Notes: generated from the letters alone by a model not told the origin. A stretch of DNA of 55,629 bases from Haemophilus parainfluenzae (GCF_003252755.1 NZ_QEPT01000010.1:1-55629), one strand, 5' to 3'. Positions 1-8,303 are shown, counted from the stretch's first letter. A program made the numbers and translations.

Positions 1-423
1 AAAGATGCAGTTGTAGATAAAGTTGCTGAAGTAAAAAATGCAGTTTTTGAAGTAAAAGATGAAGCTGCTGATAAAGCGGCTGAGTTAAAAGATGAAGCTG
101 AAGATAAAGCTGCTGAAGTGAAAGATGCGACTGAAGATAAAGCAAAAGAAGTAAAAAAAGCAGTTTCAGAAGCAAAAGATGAAGCTGCAGATAAAGCATC
201 TGAGCTAAAAGATGCAGCTGAAGATAAAACTGTAGAAGCAAAAGAAGCGGCTTCAGAAGCAAAAGATACAGTTGTAGACAAAGTAGTTAAATTCAAAGAT
301 GCAGTTGTAGATAAAGTTGCTGAAGTAAAAAATGCAGTTTTTGAAGTAAAAGATGAAGCTGCTGATAAAGCGGCTGAGTTAAAAGATGAAGCTGAAGATA
401 AAGCTGCTGAAGTGAAAGATGCG
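1..423 (+). repeat. 129-bp perfect in-frame direct repeat (1-129 and 295-423)
   Basis: Bases 1-129 and 295-423 are identical. The offset is 294 bp (98 codons) and the copies first differ at 130/424. The left copy touches the window edge, so the repeat may be longer. Because the offset is a multiple of three, recombination between copies would change protein length without breaking the frame. Confidence 0.95.
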
Positions 424-750
424 GCTGAAGATAAAGCTGCTGAAGTGAAAGATGCGGCTGAAGATAAAGCTGTAAAAGCAAAAGAAGCTGTCGAAGATAA
501 AGTTGCTGAAGTAAAAGATTCGCTTTCAGAGGCAAAAGATGTAATGTCTTCTAAAGTTGAAGCTGCAAAAGATGCCACAGTAAGCGCGGCAGTACAAGTT
601 AAAGATGCTGTGGTTGCTGCAGCTAACTATGTTAAACATGTTGCGGAAAATAAAATGACTGAAGCAAAAGATGCTGTGTGCTCTAAAGCAGAGGAAGTAA
701 AAAATGTAGATTCTGAAACAAAAGATCAATCTGCAGCCGTAAAAAAGTAA
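1..750 (+). CDS. LEA-like Ala/Lys/Glu-rich repeat protein (5' truncated)
   Basis: The frame is open from the first base of the window to a TAA at 748-750, so the gene begins upstream and about 249 residues are visible. The GTG at 118 and any other internal start are not true starts. The sequence is almost entirely degenerate 11-residue repeats of the type KDAAEDKAAEV, which should form long amphipathic helices, as in group 3 LEA proteins. A 129-bp segment (1-129) recurs perfectly and in frame at 295-423, so a 98-codon unit has been duplicated. The C-terminal part (from about 556) resembles the mature N-terminus of the lipoprotein encoded at 1051. The function is unknown; a protective or envelope-spacer role is only an analogy to LEA proteins. 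Whether it has a signal peptide cannot be seen. Confidence 0.8.
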   Translation, partial: KDAVVDKVAEVKNAVFEVKDEAADKAAELKDEAEDKAAEVKDATEDKAKEVKKAVSEAKDEAADKASELKDAAEDKTVEAKEAASEAKDTVVDKVVKFKDAVVDKVAEVKNAVFEVKDEAADKAAELKDEAEDKAAEVKDAAEDKAAEVKDAAEDKAVKAKEAVEDKVAEVKDSLSEAKDVMSSKVEAAKDATVSAAVQVKDAVVAAANYVKHVAENKMTEAKDAVCSKAEEVKNVDSETKDQSAAVKK

Positions 751-1050
751 CTAAAAAGTAAAAGCAATAGTTAAGGATTATTCAAATTAACTGAGTGGGA
801 TTGTTCAAAAAAAACACAAAAAAGTGATTTTTTATCTTTACAAAAAATAAAATTTTTATAATGAACTTTTTTACAAATCTTTTAATTTCATTGGGTTATA
901 GTTGTTTTAGAGAGGTATTATAAAAAACTATATCTTTAGAAATGTAAATTTTTTTGGAAGATGTTTTATTTTAAGTTTTTTTTACGTAAACTAGATCACA
1001 CAAAGCAGATAGCTTTGGATTAATTCTTAATTATAAAATGGAGAATGACA
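751..1050. other. AT-rich intergenic region, about 300 bp
   Basis: This gap separates the two LEA-like genes and I see no gene in it. It is very AT-rich. No convincing rho-independent terminator follows the upstream gene. It holds a CRP-like site near its 3' end and presumably the promoter of the downstream lipoprotein gene. Confidence 0.6.
985..1000 (+). promoter_or_regulatory. possible CRP site upstream of the LEA-like lipoprotein
   Basis: CGTAA-N6-TCACA matches the CRP half-site pattern TGTGA-N6-TCACA at 8 of 10 positions. It lies about 50 bp upstream of the ATG at 1051. No strong -35/-10 pair is recognisable nearby, so this is tentative. Confidence 0.3.
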
Positions 1051-1596
1051 ATGAAAAAATCAGTATTAGCCGTATTAGTATTAGGTGCATCTTTAGCCGT
1101 AACTGGTTGTTTCGATAAACAAGAAACAGCTCAAAAAGTTGAAGCAGCAAAAGATGCAACAGCAAATGCAGCAACACAAATTAAAGATGCAGCAAAAGAA
1201 GTTGCAACTGATGTTAAAAATGCGGCAATTGACGCAAAAGATTCAGCTGCAAATAAAATGGCTGAAACAAAAGAAGCAGTAGCTGATAAAGCTTCTGAAA
1301 TGAAAGATGCTGCTGCAAATAAAATGGCTGAGGCAAAAGATGCAGTGTCTTCTAAAATGGAAGAAGTAAAAAATGCAGCTTCTGAAGCAAAAGATGCAGC
1401 AGCAGATAAAGCAGTTGAAATGAAAGATGCTGCAGCAAATAAAATGGCTGAAGCAAAAGATGCGATGTCTTCTAAAATGGAAGCAGTAAAAAACTCAGCT
1501 TCAGAAACAAAAGATGCGGCAGCTGATAAAGCGGCTGAAGCAAAAGATGCAGCAGCAAATAAAGCAGCTGAAGTAAAAGAAGCTGTGACTAAATAA
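1051..1596 (+). CDS. LEA-like repeat lipoprotein
   Basis: This 181-residue protein starts at the ATG at 1051, with GGAG 7 bp upstream; the in-frame ATG at 1045 sits too close to that site. Residues 1-20 are a lipoprotein signal peptide with lipobox VTGC and lipidated Cys20, so it should be membrane anchored. The rest is 11-residue Ala/Lys/Glu repeats (KDAAANKMAEA type), predicted to be a continuous charged helix. At DNA level a 120-bp (40-residue) unit recurs in register at about 1261, 1381 and 1501. It is a paralogue of the upstream repeat gene. The function is unknown; possible roles are envelope stress or desiccation protection or a periplasmic spacer, all inferred from composition. A strong terminator follows. 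Confidence 0.85.
   Translation: MKKSVLAVLVLGASLAVTGCFDKQETAQKVEAAKDATANAATQIKDAAKEVATDVKNAAIDAKDSAANKMAETKEAVADKASEMKDAAANKMAEAKDAVSSKMEEVKNAASEAKDAAADKAVEMKDAAANKMAEAKDAMSSKMEAVKNSASETKDAAADKAAEAKDAAANKAAEVKEAVTK
1261..1596 (+). repeat. three imperfect 120-bp tandem repeats
   Basis: Blocks beginning at about 1261, 1381 and 1501 align base for base at 120-bp spacing, with scattered substitutions; the third is cut short by the stop codon. Each encodes 40 residues made of three 11-mers and one 7-mer. Confidence 0.85.
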
Positions 1597-1614
1597 TTAA
1601 ACTTTCGTAAAATA

Positions 1615-1650
1615 AAAACCTATCAGAGATTATCTGGTAGGTTTTTTCTT
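1615..1650 (+). terminator. rho-independent terminator of the LEA-like lipoprotein gene
   Basis: Arms 1617-1626 and 1634-1643 form a 10-bp stem (one G-U pair) around a 7-nt loop and are followed by a T-rich tract. The tract ends only 3 bp before the ribosome binding site of the next gene. Confidence 0.85.
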
Positions 1651-1666
1651 TTTGGAGCAATATGAA

Positions 1667-1933
1667 ATGTTATGTGCAATTTATAAAAGTAAACGTAAAC
1701 CAGGCTGCTACCTTTATATTTCCAAACGAGATGATTTTTCAGCTGTACCGGATATATTAATGCAGAGTTTTGGCAAGCCTCAGTTTCTTATGCCTTTCAA
1801 TTTGAAGGGGAGTAAGTCGCTTGTTCATGCAGATAAAGATGAGATTATGGAGAAAATTACTCAGCAGGGATTTTACCTTCAGATACCAAAACAGGATGAT
1901 GGGTTATTTAATAGTTTGAGTGAGATCAAATAA
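1667..1933 (+). CDS. ycgL: YcgL family protein
   Basis: An 88-residue protein of the YcgL family (YcgL domain, formerly DUF709), recognised by an N-terminus [11 protein letters not shown], the segment [14 protein letters not shown] and a C-terminal GFYLQIP. The family is small, widespread in gammaproteobacteria and of unknown function. The start is the ATG at 1667, which has GGAG (1654-1657) 9 bp upstream and gives the family's usual N-terminus; a TTG at 1652 in the same frame overlaps that site. The gene lies immediately after a terminator, so its own promoter is not obvious and readthrough may matter. bioD follows on the same strand about 100 bp on. Confidence 0.85.
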   Translation: MLCAIYKSKRKPGCYLYISKRDDFSAVPDILMQSFGKPQFLMPFNLKGSKSLVHADKDEIMEKITQQGFYLQIPKQDDGLFNSLSEIK

Positions 1934-2035
1934 CCTTATTATTTTTTCGTAAAAATCTTCAAATCTTGCTTTATCTCAATATTTTCTTCAAAAAACTCAT
2001 CTAAAATTCACCGCACTTTTAAAAGGAGAATGAAA

Positions 2036-2770
2036 ATGAGTAGTTTCTTTGTGGCAGGTACAGATACCGACGTGGGCAAGACCACCGCCTGCCGTGCTAT
2101 TATTCAGGCATTACAAGCAAAGGGCGTGCGAATTGTGGGTTATAAGCCGATTGCTTGTAGCTGTGAAGAGGGGATTTATCCTGTCGAAAATCAGTCTAAT
2201 GAATCCCAAACAGATTATGATGCTGAAAATAATTCAGACGTGTTAGCTTTAATGGATGCAACGAATGAGTCCGTATCTTATCAAGAAGTAAATAGCTATA
2301 CTTTTGCTCATTCCTTGCCAATGCTGACTCGAGATAAATCACGCATTAAATTAAGTAAGATTAACCAAGCCTTAACAACATTAGTTCAAAAATATCAATC
2401 TGTTGTGGTGGAAGGTTCATTTGGTTTACTCACACCAATGGCAGAAGGTAAGAGTTTTGCTGATTGGGTTGTTGAACATAAAATGCCCGTTGTGTTGGTT
2501 GTCGGCATTAAAGAAGGTTGTATTAATCACGCATTGCTGACAGCTCAAGTGATTAAACAGCTTGGCGTTCCTTTATTAGGCTGGATTGCAAATCGAATTA
2601 ATCCTTGCTTAGGGCATTATAAAGAGGTGGTGGATATTTTAGAGGCTCAGATTGATGCGCCTTTGCTAGGTAAAATCCCTTATATTCATAAGCCAGAATC
2701 CCAAGAGTTAGGACATTATTTAACGAATATTGATCGTTTGATGTATATGCAAACAGAGTTAGTTAAATAG
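2036..2770 (+). CDS. bioD: dethiobiotin synthase (BioD)
   Basis: ATP-dependent dethiobiotin synthetase, which closes the ureido ring of dethiobiotin from 7,8-diaminopelargonate and CO2 in biotin synthesis. It has 244 residues. The N-terminal P-loop is GTDTDVGKT (residues 8-16). The segment VVEGSFGLLTP corresponds to the substrate-binding loop (EGAGG in E. coli). An acidic insert (residues about 48-75) follows the KPIACSC segment and resembles the second BioD form of H. influenzae. The start at 2036 has AGGAG 7 bp upstream; an ATG two codons earlier overlaps that site. No other bio genes are adjacent, so the pathway is scattered. An uptake signal lies just before the gene. Confidence 0.9.
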   Translation: MSSFFVAGTDTDVGKTTACRAIIQALQAKGVRIVGYKPIACSCEEGIYPVENQSNESQTDYDAENNSDVLALMDATNESVSYQEVNSYTFAHSLPMLTRDKSRIKLSKINQALTTLVQKYQSVVVEGSFGLLTPMAEGKSFADWVVEHKMPVVLVVGIKEGCINHALLTAQVIKQLGVPLLGWIANRINPCLGHYKEVVDILEAQIDAPLLGKIPYIHKPESQELGHYLTNIDRLMYMQTELVK

Positions 2771-2782
2771 TAAGTTTGAAAT

Positions 2783-2826
2783 AAAAAGTGCGGTTAAATT
2801 TCATTAGATTTAACCGCACTTTTTTT
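2783..2826. terminator. bidirectional terminator made of an inverted uptake-signal pair
   Basis: AAGTGCGGT (2786-2794) and ACCGCACTT (2813-2821) sit inside a 17-bp perfect stem (2783-2799 / 2808-2824) with an 8-nt loop, flanked by A and T runs. It lies between convergent bioD and the carbonic anhydrase gene and can serve both. Confidence 0.9.
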
Positions 2827-3519
2827 TTATTCTTCGTTTTCTGGAAGTTCTTTTTTCAGGATATCTTCTTCCGCGAGGCTAGATAGGCGAGCAATCGCAT
2901 TACGGTAAGAGATTTCAAGAGTTTCCCGACTGGTTGCAATAACACCTTGATCTACTAAGAATCCATCATTTACATCATATACCCAGCCATGTAGGGAGAG
3001 TTTTTGTCCACGTTCCCAAGCACTTTTTACAATAGATGTACGTCCTAGGTTATAAACTTGTTCCGCAACATTTAATTTAGTGAGCATATCTGAGCGTTTT
3101 TCGGCTGAAAGATTGCCTAATAGGTGCCCGTGTTTAAACCAAATATCACGAATATGGAGTAACCAGTTATTGATCAATCCAAGATCGTGATCTTGCATCG
3201 CTGCTTTGATACCACCACAATTGGTGTGGCCGCAAATAATAATATGTTCAATTTTGAGTACATCAACGGCATATTGCACAACTGAAAGGCAGTTAAAATC
3301 TGTATGAATAACTTGATTGGCTACATTACGATGTACAAATAACTCGCCTGGTTCAAGATTTGTTAATTTTTCAGCTGGAACACGGCTATCTGAGCAGCCA
3401 ATCCAGAGGTAATGAGGTGTTTGGTGATCGGCAAGTTCTTTAAAATAAGTGGAATTTTCTTCCTTCATTCTTTGCGCCCAACTGTAGTTATTAGCAAAGA
3501 GTTGTTTAATTTTGTCCAT
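2827..3519 (-). CDS. can: beta-class carbonic anhydrase
   Basis: Interconverts CO2 and bicarbonate in the cytoplasm. The 230-residue protein is close to the structurally characterised H. influenzae enzyme. Zinc ligands are Cys42, Asp44, His98 and Cys101, with Arg46 pairing to Asp44. Trp39, Arg64 and Tyr181, described as the non-catalytic bicarbonate site that makes these enzymes allosteric, are all present. The start at 3519 is chosen because [11 protein letters not shown] is the family N-terminus and GAGGA lies 8 bp upstream; an upstream in-frame ATG would add five residues. It lies downstream of asnS on the same strand, separated by an uptake-signal dyad. Confidence 0.95.
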   Translation of the reverse strand: MDKIKQLFANNYSWAQRMKEENSTYFKELADHQTPHYLWIGCSDSRVPAEKLTNLEPGELFVHRNVANQVIHTDFNCLSVVQYAVDVLKIEHIIICGHTNCGGIKAAMQDHDLGLINNWLLHIRDIWFKHGHLLGNLSAEKRSDMLTKLNVAEQVYNLGRTSIVKSAWERGQKLSLHGWVYDVNDGFLVDQGVIATSRETLEISYRNAIARLSSLAEEDILKKELPENEE

Positions 3520-3603
3520 TTTTACTTTCCTCAATACGATGTGCTAAAAGCTTGTTTTAAGCACAATAAATGAAATAGGGGATAAAATTATCGCCTAAAA
3601 TGA

Positions 3604-3631
3604 TAACCGCACTTTAAAGAAAGTGCGGTCA
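3604..3631 (-). terminator. uptake-signal dyad downstream of asnS
   Basis: ACCGCACTT (3606-3614) and AAGTGCGGT (3621-3629) form a 9-bp-plus stem with a 6-nt loop just past the asnS stop codon. There is no clean T run on the minus strand, so it may be a weak terminator or simply an uptake-signal pair. Confidence 0.55.
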
Positions 3632-3646
3632 ATTTAAACAATATAT

Positions 3647-5050
3647 TTAGAAATTTGCATTTCTTGGTGCGCGAGGGAATGGAATCACATCGCGAATATT
3701 TTGTACGCCTGTTACATAAACAATTAAGCGTTCAAAACCAAGACCAAAGCCTGAATGTGGTACAGTACCATATTTACGAAGATCACGATACCACCAGTAA
3801 TCTTCAGGGTTTAAGCCCATTTCTTCCATACGTTTATCTAAAATTTCTAAACGTTCTTCACGTTGAGAACCACCGATGATTTCACCAATTCCTGGGGCGA
3901 GAACATCCATTGCCGCAACGGTTTTACCATCGTCATTTAAACGCATATAGAAGGCTTTGATATCTTTCGGATAGTTTTTCACGACAACAGGTGATTTGAA
4001 ATATTCTTCTGCTAAGAAACGTTCATGTTCAGAAGATAAATCGATCCCCCAAGAAACAGGGAATTCGAATTTCTTACCTGATTTTAATAACACGTCGATC
4101 GCATCGGTATAGTCGATTTGAGCAAAATCAGAGTTTACAAAGTTTTCTAAACGAGTAATAACATCTTTATCTACATGTTTTTCAAAGAATTTCAAGTCAT
4201 CTTTACGTTCAGCAAGCACGGCGCGGAAAACGTATTTCAACATGTCTTCTGCTAATTTCGCATTATCAGCAAGTGTTGCAAATGCAACTTCAGGTTCAAC
4301 CATCCAGAATTCTGCAAGGTGACGAGTTGTATTTGAATTTTCAGCACGAAATGTTGGACCGAAAGTATAGATTTTGCTTAATGCACACGCGTAAGTCTCA
4401 CCGTTTAATTGGCCAGAAACCGTTAAAAATGATTCTTTCCCGAAGAAGTCTTGGCTGAAATCGACTTTACCATCTTCACCACGAGGAAGATTTTCTAAAT
4501 CAAGTGTTGAAACACGGAACATTTCGCCCGCACCTTCAGTATCAGATGCCGTAATTAATGGAGTAGCAACCCAATAGAAGCCTTGTTCATGGAAGAAACG
4601 ATGAATAGCTTGTGCTAAGCAGTGACGAACACGCGCCACGGCACCGATAATATTGGTACGAGGACGTAAGTGAGCTACTTCACGTAAGTATTCAATTGAG
4701 TGACGTTTTGCTGCCATTGGATAAGTATCAGGATCTTCTACAAACCCTGTCACTTCTACTTTTTCAGCTTGAAGTTCAACAGTTTGACCTTCAGCAGGTG
4801 ACTCAACAATGATACCGGTTACGATAACAGAACAACCCGTTGTTAAGCGTAAGACTTCACTCTCATAATTTTCAATATCGTTATTAACAATTGCTTGAAT
4901 AGGGTCAAAGCAAGAGCCGTCATAAACTGCAAGGAAAGAAAGACCAGCTTTAGAATCACGACGGGTACGAACCCAGCCGCGTACGGTAACTTTTTCGCCT
5001 ATAGCGATTTTACCTTGTAACACATCAACAATAGATGCAACTTTAGACAT
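3647..5050 (-). CDS. asnS: asparagine--tRNA ligase
   Basis: Class IIb aminoacyl-tRNA synthetase that charges tRNA-Asn. It has 467 residues, the usual length. An N-terminal OB-fold anticodon-binding domain (about 1-110, with [14 protein letters not shown]) precedes the catalytic core. Motif 2 is seen as [15 protein letters not shown] and motif 3 as [12 protein letters not shown] near the C-terminus, which ends [10 protein letters not shown]. The start at 5050 has AGAGG about 6 bp upstream. A -10-like TATAAT lies at 5073-5068 on the minus strand, but I see no good -35. Confidence 0.97.
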   Translation of the reverse strand: MSKVASIVDVLQGKIAIGEKVTVRGWVRTRRDSKAGLSFLAVYDGSCFDPIQAIVNNDIENYESEVLRLTTGCSVIVTGIIVESPAEGQTVELQAEKVEVTGFVEDPDTYPMAAKRHSIEYLREVAHLRPRTNIIGAVARVRHCLAQAIHRFFHEQGFYWVATPLITASDTEGAGEMFRVSTLDLENLPRGEDGKVDFSQDFFGKESFLTVSGQLNGETYACALSKIYTFGPTFRAENSNTTRHLAEFWMVEPEVAFATLADNAKLAEDMLKYVFRAVLAERKDDLKFFEKHVDKDVITRLENFVNSDFAQIDYTDAIDVLLKSGKKFEFPVSWGIDLSSEHERFLAEEYFKSPVVVKNYPKDIKAFYMRLNDDGKTVAAMDVLAPGIGEIIGGSQREERLEILDKRMEEMGLNPEDYWWYRDLRKYGTVPHSGFGLGFERLIVYVTGVQNIRDVIPFPRAPRNANF

Positions 5051-5190
5051 ATAAACCTCTGTAATTCATTATAAATTAGGCAATAAAACCGTGTTAGTTT
5101 ACCTTAAATCGCAAAATTTTCCATAAAAAGTTAGTGTAAATCGGGCTTGCACAGTAAAATAATTCCTTCACTTTATTTAGGAGAAAAACT

Positions 5191-6246
5191 ATGTGGTCTG
5201 ATATTTTGACCGGCTATGGCATTTTTATTTTAGAGATTTTAACGATTTTACTTGTAATCGCAGCTATCGTGGCAATGATTATTTCTGCAAAGCAACGTAA
5301 TGCGGCACATCATGGTGAATTAGTTGTGACAGATCTTTCTGAAGAATTTAAGGAAACAGTTAAGCATTTACGCGATTTCCAACTTTCAGAAGAAGAGCTT
5401 AAACAAGCGGAAAAAACAGAGAAGAAAGCCAAAAAACAAGAAGCAAAGGCTTTAAAAGCAAAATTAAAAAACGGTGAGAAAGCAGCACCTAAACCTTGTG
5501 TTTACGTGCTCGATTTTAAGGGTGATATTTCTGCATCAGAAACAACCGCACTTCGTGAGGAAATTTCGGCAATTATTAATGTGGCAAAAGCCGATGATGA
5601 AGTCTTATTACGTTTAGAAAGCCCAGGTGGTGTTGTTCATGGTTATGGCTTGGCTGCATCACAGTTAGCTCGCTTAAAGCAAAAAGGGATTAAATTAACG
5701 GTTGCAGTAGATAAGGTCGCTGCAAGTGGTGGGTATATGATGGCTTGTGTGGCAGATAAAATTGTTTCTGCGCCTTTTGCGATTATCGGTTCTATTGGTG
5801 TGGTTGCACAAATCCCTAATATTCATCGTTTATTAAAAAAACATGATGTCGATGTTGATGTGATGACAGCCGGGGAGTTTAAACGTACAGTCACAGTGTT
5901 AGGTGAGAATACCGAAAAAGGAAAACAGAAATTCCAAGCTGAACTTGAAGAAACCCATCAATTATTTAAACAATTTGTGGCCCAAAATCGACCGCACTTA
6001 GATGTGGATAAAGTCGCAACTGGTGAACATTGGTTTGGTCAGCAAGCTCTAGAGCTTCAGCTGGTCGATGAGTTAGCAACCAGTGATGATATTATTCTTG
6101 AAAAAATGAAAGATAAATCTGTTATCTCAGTGAAATACAAAGTGAAAAAGCCACTTTTACAAAAAATAGGTAAACAAGCAGAGGAGAGTATTGAGGGAAT
6201 TATCCACCGAAATTTAACAAAAAATGGTCAAGATTTTATTCAATAA
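5191..6246 (+). CDS. sohB: inner-membrane S49 family protease SohB
   Basis: Signal-peptide-peptidase-like serine protease anchored in the inner membrane. It has 351 residues. A hydrophobic anchor spans about 10-32, a Lys/Glu-rich linker follows (about 65-100), then the S49 protease fold. The catalytic dyad is Ser179 in AASGGYMMA and Lys231 in GEFKRTV, the arrangement of the SppA/SohB family. An N-terminal SohB-type extension (residues 40-70) is present. The start has AGGAG 7 bp upstream. It is apparently monocistronic. The physiological substrate in Haemophilus is unknown to me. Confidence 0.93.
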   Translation: MWSDILTGYGIFILEILTILLVIAAIVAMIISAKQRNAAHHGELVVTDLSEEFKETVKHLRDFQLSEEELKQAEKTEKKAKKQEAKALKAKLKNGEKAAPKPCVYVLDFKGDISASETTALREEISAIINVAKADDEVLLRLESPGGVVHGYGLAASQLARLKQKGIKLTVAVDKVAASGGYMMACVADKIVSAPFAIIGSIGVVAQIPNIHRLLKKHDVDVDVMTAGEFKRTVTVLGENTEKGKQKFQAELEETHQLFKQFVAQNRPHLDVDKVATGEHWFGQQALELQLVDELATSDDIILEKMKDKSVISVKYKVKKPLLQKIGKQAEESIEGIIHRNLTKNGQDFIQ

Positions 6247-6460
6247 GAAAAAATTTTTACTTATTTGACAACTCTTTACACAACTTTACAAAAAAGTTCC
6301 ATAAAAAATCATTTTTTAATGTTTTTTTATTTACAAGTTAAAGAATTATGACTACCATACGCAATGAAACTTTTTATAGTTTTATTTGTAAAATTTATAA
6401 AGTTTAGTTGTGTTGGTTCTTCTTGCAAGGATTGCACCTTAACAGTAAAAAGGTAAAGAA

Positions 6461-7318
6461 ATGAAATTATCTCGTATTTTATTATCTGCAGTAGCAGTAG
6501 CGACAGTTGCTGCTTGTGGTAACTTAAGCAAAGTTACAGAAGCTGGTACTCCAGAATATAAAGAAGTTGATGGTCAACAAGTACCACAACTCGTATGGCC
6601 TAAGATTGATAAAGCTGGTTTCAACCATGACGGTAGCCAATTTGGTTCATGGCCAAACTGGGACAACGTTCGTATGATCGAACGTGGTATGAACAAAGAC
6701 CAATTATATAACCTAATCGGTCGTCCACACTTCTCTGAAGGTTTATACGGTGTTGAAGAGTGGGATTATGCGTTCAACTATCGTGAGAACGGTGTTCACA
6801 AAATTTGTCAATATAAAATATTATTTGATAAAAACCACAATGCTCAAAGCTTCTTCTGGTATCCAAACGGTTGTAACGGAAACTCAGCATTTACTTTAAG
6901 TGGTGACTTCTTGTTCGACTTCGATAAAGATACTTTAACTCCACGTGGTAAAGAAGTTGTTGATAACGTTGCAGCACAATTAAAAGAAACTGGTGCTAAA
7001 GAAGTTAAAGTTGCAGGTTACACTGACCGTTTAGGTTCTGATGCTTACAACTTGGATCTTTCTCAACGTCGTGCAAACCGTGTTAAAGCTCGTTTAATTG
7101 AAGATGGTGTAACATCTGAAATTACAGCTGTTGGTTACGGTAAAGTGCCACAAGTTAAAGCTTGTAATGGTTACAAACACGCAAGTAAAGCTGAGAAAGA
7201 CTGTTTACGTCCAAACCGTCGTGTAGAAATCACTGCTTCTGGTTCTGTATTAAAATTACAAGAAGGTGGTCAAACTAACGGTGGAACTCAAGGTCCAGCA
7301 CCTCTTTATCAAAAATAA
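6461..7318 (+). CDS. OmpA-family lipoprotein with BamE-like domain
   Basis: A 285-residue outer-membrane lipoprotein. The signal peptide ends at lipobox VAAC with Cys19 lipidated. Residues about 66-135 look like a BamE/SmpA domain (ERGMNKDQLYNLIGRPHFSEG, then WDYAFNYR). Residues about 146-258 are an OmpA C-terminal peptidoglycan-binding domain (GDFLFDFDKDTL, GYTDRLGSDAYNLDLSQRRA, RPNRRVEI). The combination suggests a protein tethering the outer membrane to peptidoglycan. It has no beta-barrel, so it is not OmpA/P5 itself. The upstream gap of about 210 bp is very AT-rich and points to a long leader. Codon use is strongly biased, suggesting high expression. A clear terminator follows. Confidence 0.9.
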   Translation: MKLSRILLSAVAVATVAACGNLSKVTEAGTPEYKEVDGQQVPQLVWPKIDKAGFNHDGSQFGSWPNWDNVRMIERGMNKDQLYNLIGRPHFSEGLYGVEEWDYAFNYRENGVHKICQYKILFDKNHNAQSFFWYPNGCNGNSAFTLSGDFLFDFDKDTLTPRGKEVVDNVAAQLKETGAKEVKVAGYTDRLGSDAYNLDLSQRRANRVKARLIEDGVTSEITAVGYGKVPQVKACNGYKHASKAEKDCLRPNRRVEITASGSVLKLQEGGQTNGGTQGPAPLYQK

Positions 7319-7333
7319 TTAGATAGAGAAGAC

Positions 7334-7366
7334 AAAAGAGCGTAATAAAAATTACGCTCTTTTTTA
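7334..7366 (+). terminator. rho-independent terminator of the OmpA-family lipoprotein gene
   Basis: Arms 7334-7346 and 7351-7363 form a 13-bp perfect stem (AAGAGCGTAAT core) with an AAAA loop and a T run. Confidence 0.93.
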
Positions 7367-7380
7367 TTTTATGTAAGAAA

Positions 7381-8244
7381 TTATTCAAGTAAAAGTTCTT
7401 CAATCAATTTAGTGGTTAAGTTTATATAACTTCCATTGAAACGATGACTGAAATTTAGCAGGTAATAAAGCTGATAAAGGTGTTTTCTTTCTTCAAAACC
7501 TTCTTTATCAAGCGAAAAAGTGCGGTCATAAATTTCATAGAATTCAGGTGAGAAAGGTTGGAATAGTTCACTGAATGCTAAATCACACTCTCTATCCCCC
7601 CAGTAGCAAGCAGGATCATAAGTAAAGGTTTGATTACCTACGATAGCCGTATTCTCAATCCATAAGTTACCATGTAACAAAGAAGGTTTGGGATTATGTT
7701 TTGAAAGTTTGTGTTTTACCTTTTCAATAATTAAATCAATGTCACCAAAGTCTAAACCTTTATCTTTGCAAAGTTGTAATTGCCATCCAATACGTTGTTC
7801 TGCAAAAAATTTTGCCCAACTTCCATTCCATTTATTCGGTTGATACTCAGGGCCAAGCCAAGTATCAAAATCTAATCCATAGTTTTTAGTGCCAGATACT
7901 TGATGGAGTTTAGCTAATTCTTCAGCAAAATGTGGCGTAGCATTGGTTTGCTGAGTAATAGGAAGCGCCTCTAATAATAAGAAACTATGATTTTGAGAAC
8001 AGCCTACGCCATAAACTTGTGGAAGTCTGATTGTATTGGTTTTGCCTAGTAGGTTTAACTGATCAGCCTCAGCACGAAACATTGAACGATAAGACCGTTC
8101 ATTCACTTTAACAAAGACAGGTTGGATTCCATCCGTAATAAGCCAAGTTTCATTCACTTCGCTACCAGGAACTTTGTTTTTTTCTTTGATGTTATAGTAA
8201 GCACCAAATTGATCAGCTAAGACTTGAGAAATTGATTTCCACAT
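7381..8244 (-). CDS. fructosamine kinase family protein (altered catalytic motif)
   Basis: A 287-residue member of the fructosamine kinase / YniA family (protein-kinase-like fold), whose members phosphorylate ketoamines formed by glycation. The start at 8244 has a near-perfect AGGAGG 6 bp upstream. Lys46 (VFVKVN) fits the ATP-binding lysine, and DPACYWGDRECDLAFSELF (about 210-228) is the family's metal-binding and C-lobe signature. The catalytic loop reads HGNLWIEN (191-198) where the family has HGDLWxxN, so the expected catalytic Asp is Asn193 (codon AAC). Either the enzyme is altered or inactive, or this branch works differently. It is transcribed divergently from pheS. Confidence 0.88.
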   Translation of the reverse strand: MWKSISQVLADQFGAYYNIKEKNKVPGSEVNETWLITDGIQPVFVKVNERSYRSMFRAEADQLNLLGKTNTIRLPQVYGVGCSQNHSFLLLEALPITQQTNATPHFAEELAKLHQVSGTKNYGLDFDTWLGPEYQPNKWNGSWAKFFAEQRIGWQLQLCKDKGLDFGDIDLIIEKVKHKLSKHNPKPSLLHGNLWIENTAIVGNQTFTYDPACYWGDRECDLAFSELFQPFSPEFYEIYDRTFSLDKEGFEERKHLYQLYYLLNFSHRFNGSYINLTTKLIEELLLE

Positions 8245-8303
8245 AATACGCCTCCTAGACATGCTCGATTCTTCTTCATTCTATCTAAAATGTTAAAAAT
8301 TAC

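Noticed and set aside
293-535. Minus-strand open frames across the first repeat gene (for example 293-535, Leu/Gln-rich)
   Set aside because: They are mirror images of the repetitive plus-strand coding sequence, with no ribosome site and only low-complexity content.
1-1596. CRISPR array in the repetitive region
   Set aside because: Repeats are in-frame coding repeats of 33, 120 and 294 bp without unique spacers of constant size.
6247-6460. A short gene between sohB and the OmpA-type lipoprotein
   Set aside because: The region is very AT-rich, with no frame having a plausible start and ribosome site; it is better explained as promoter and leader.
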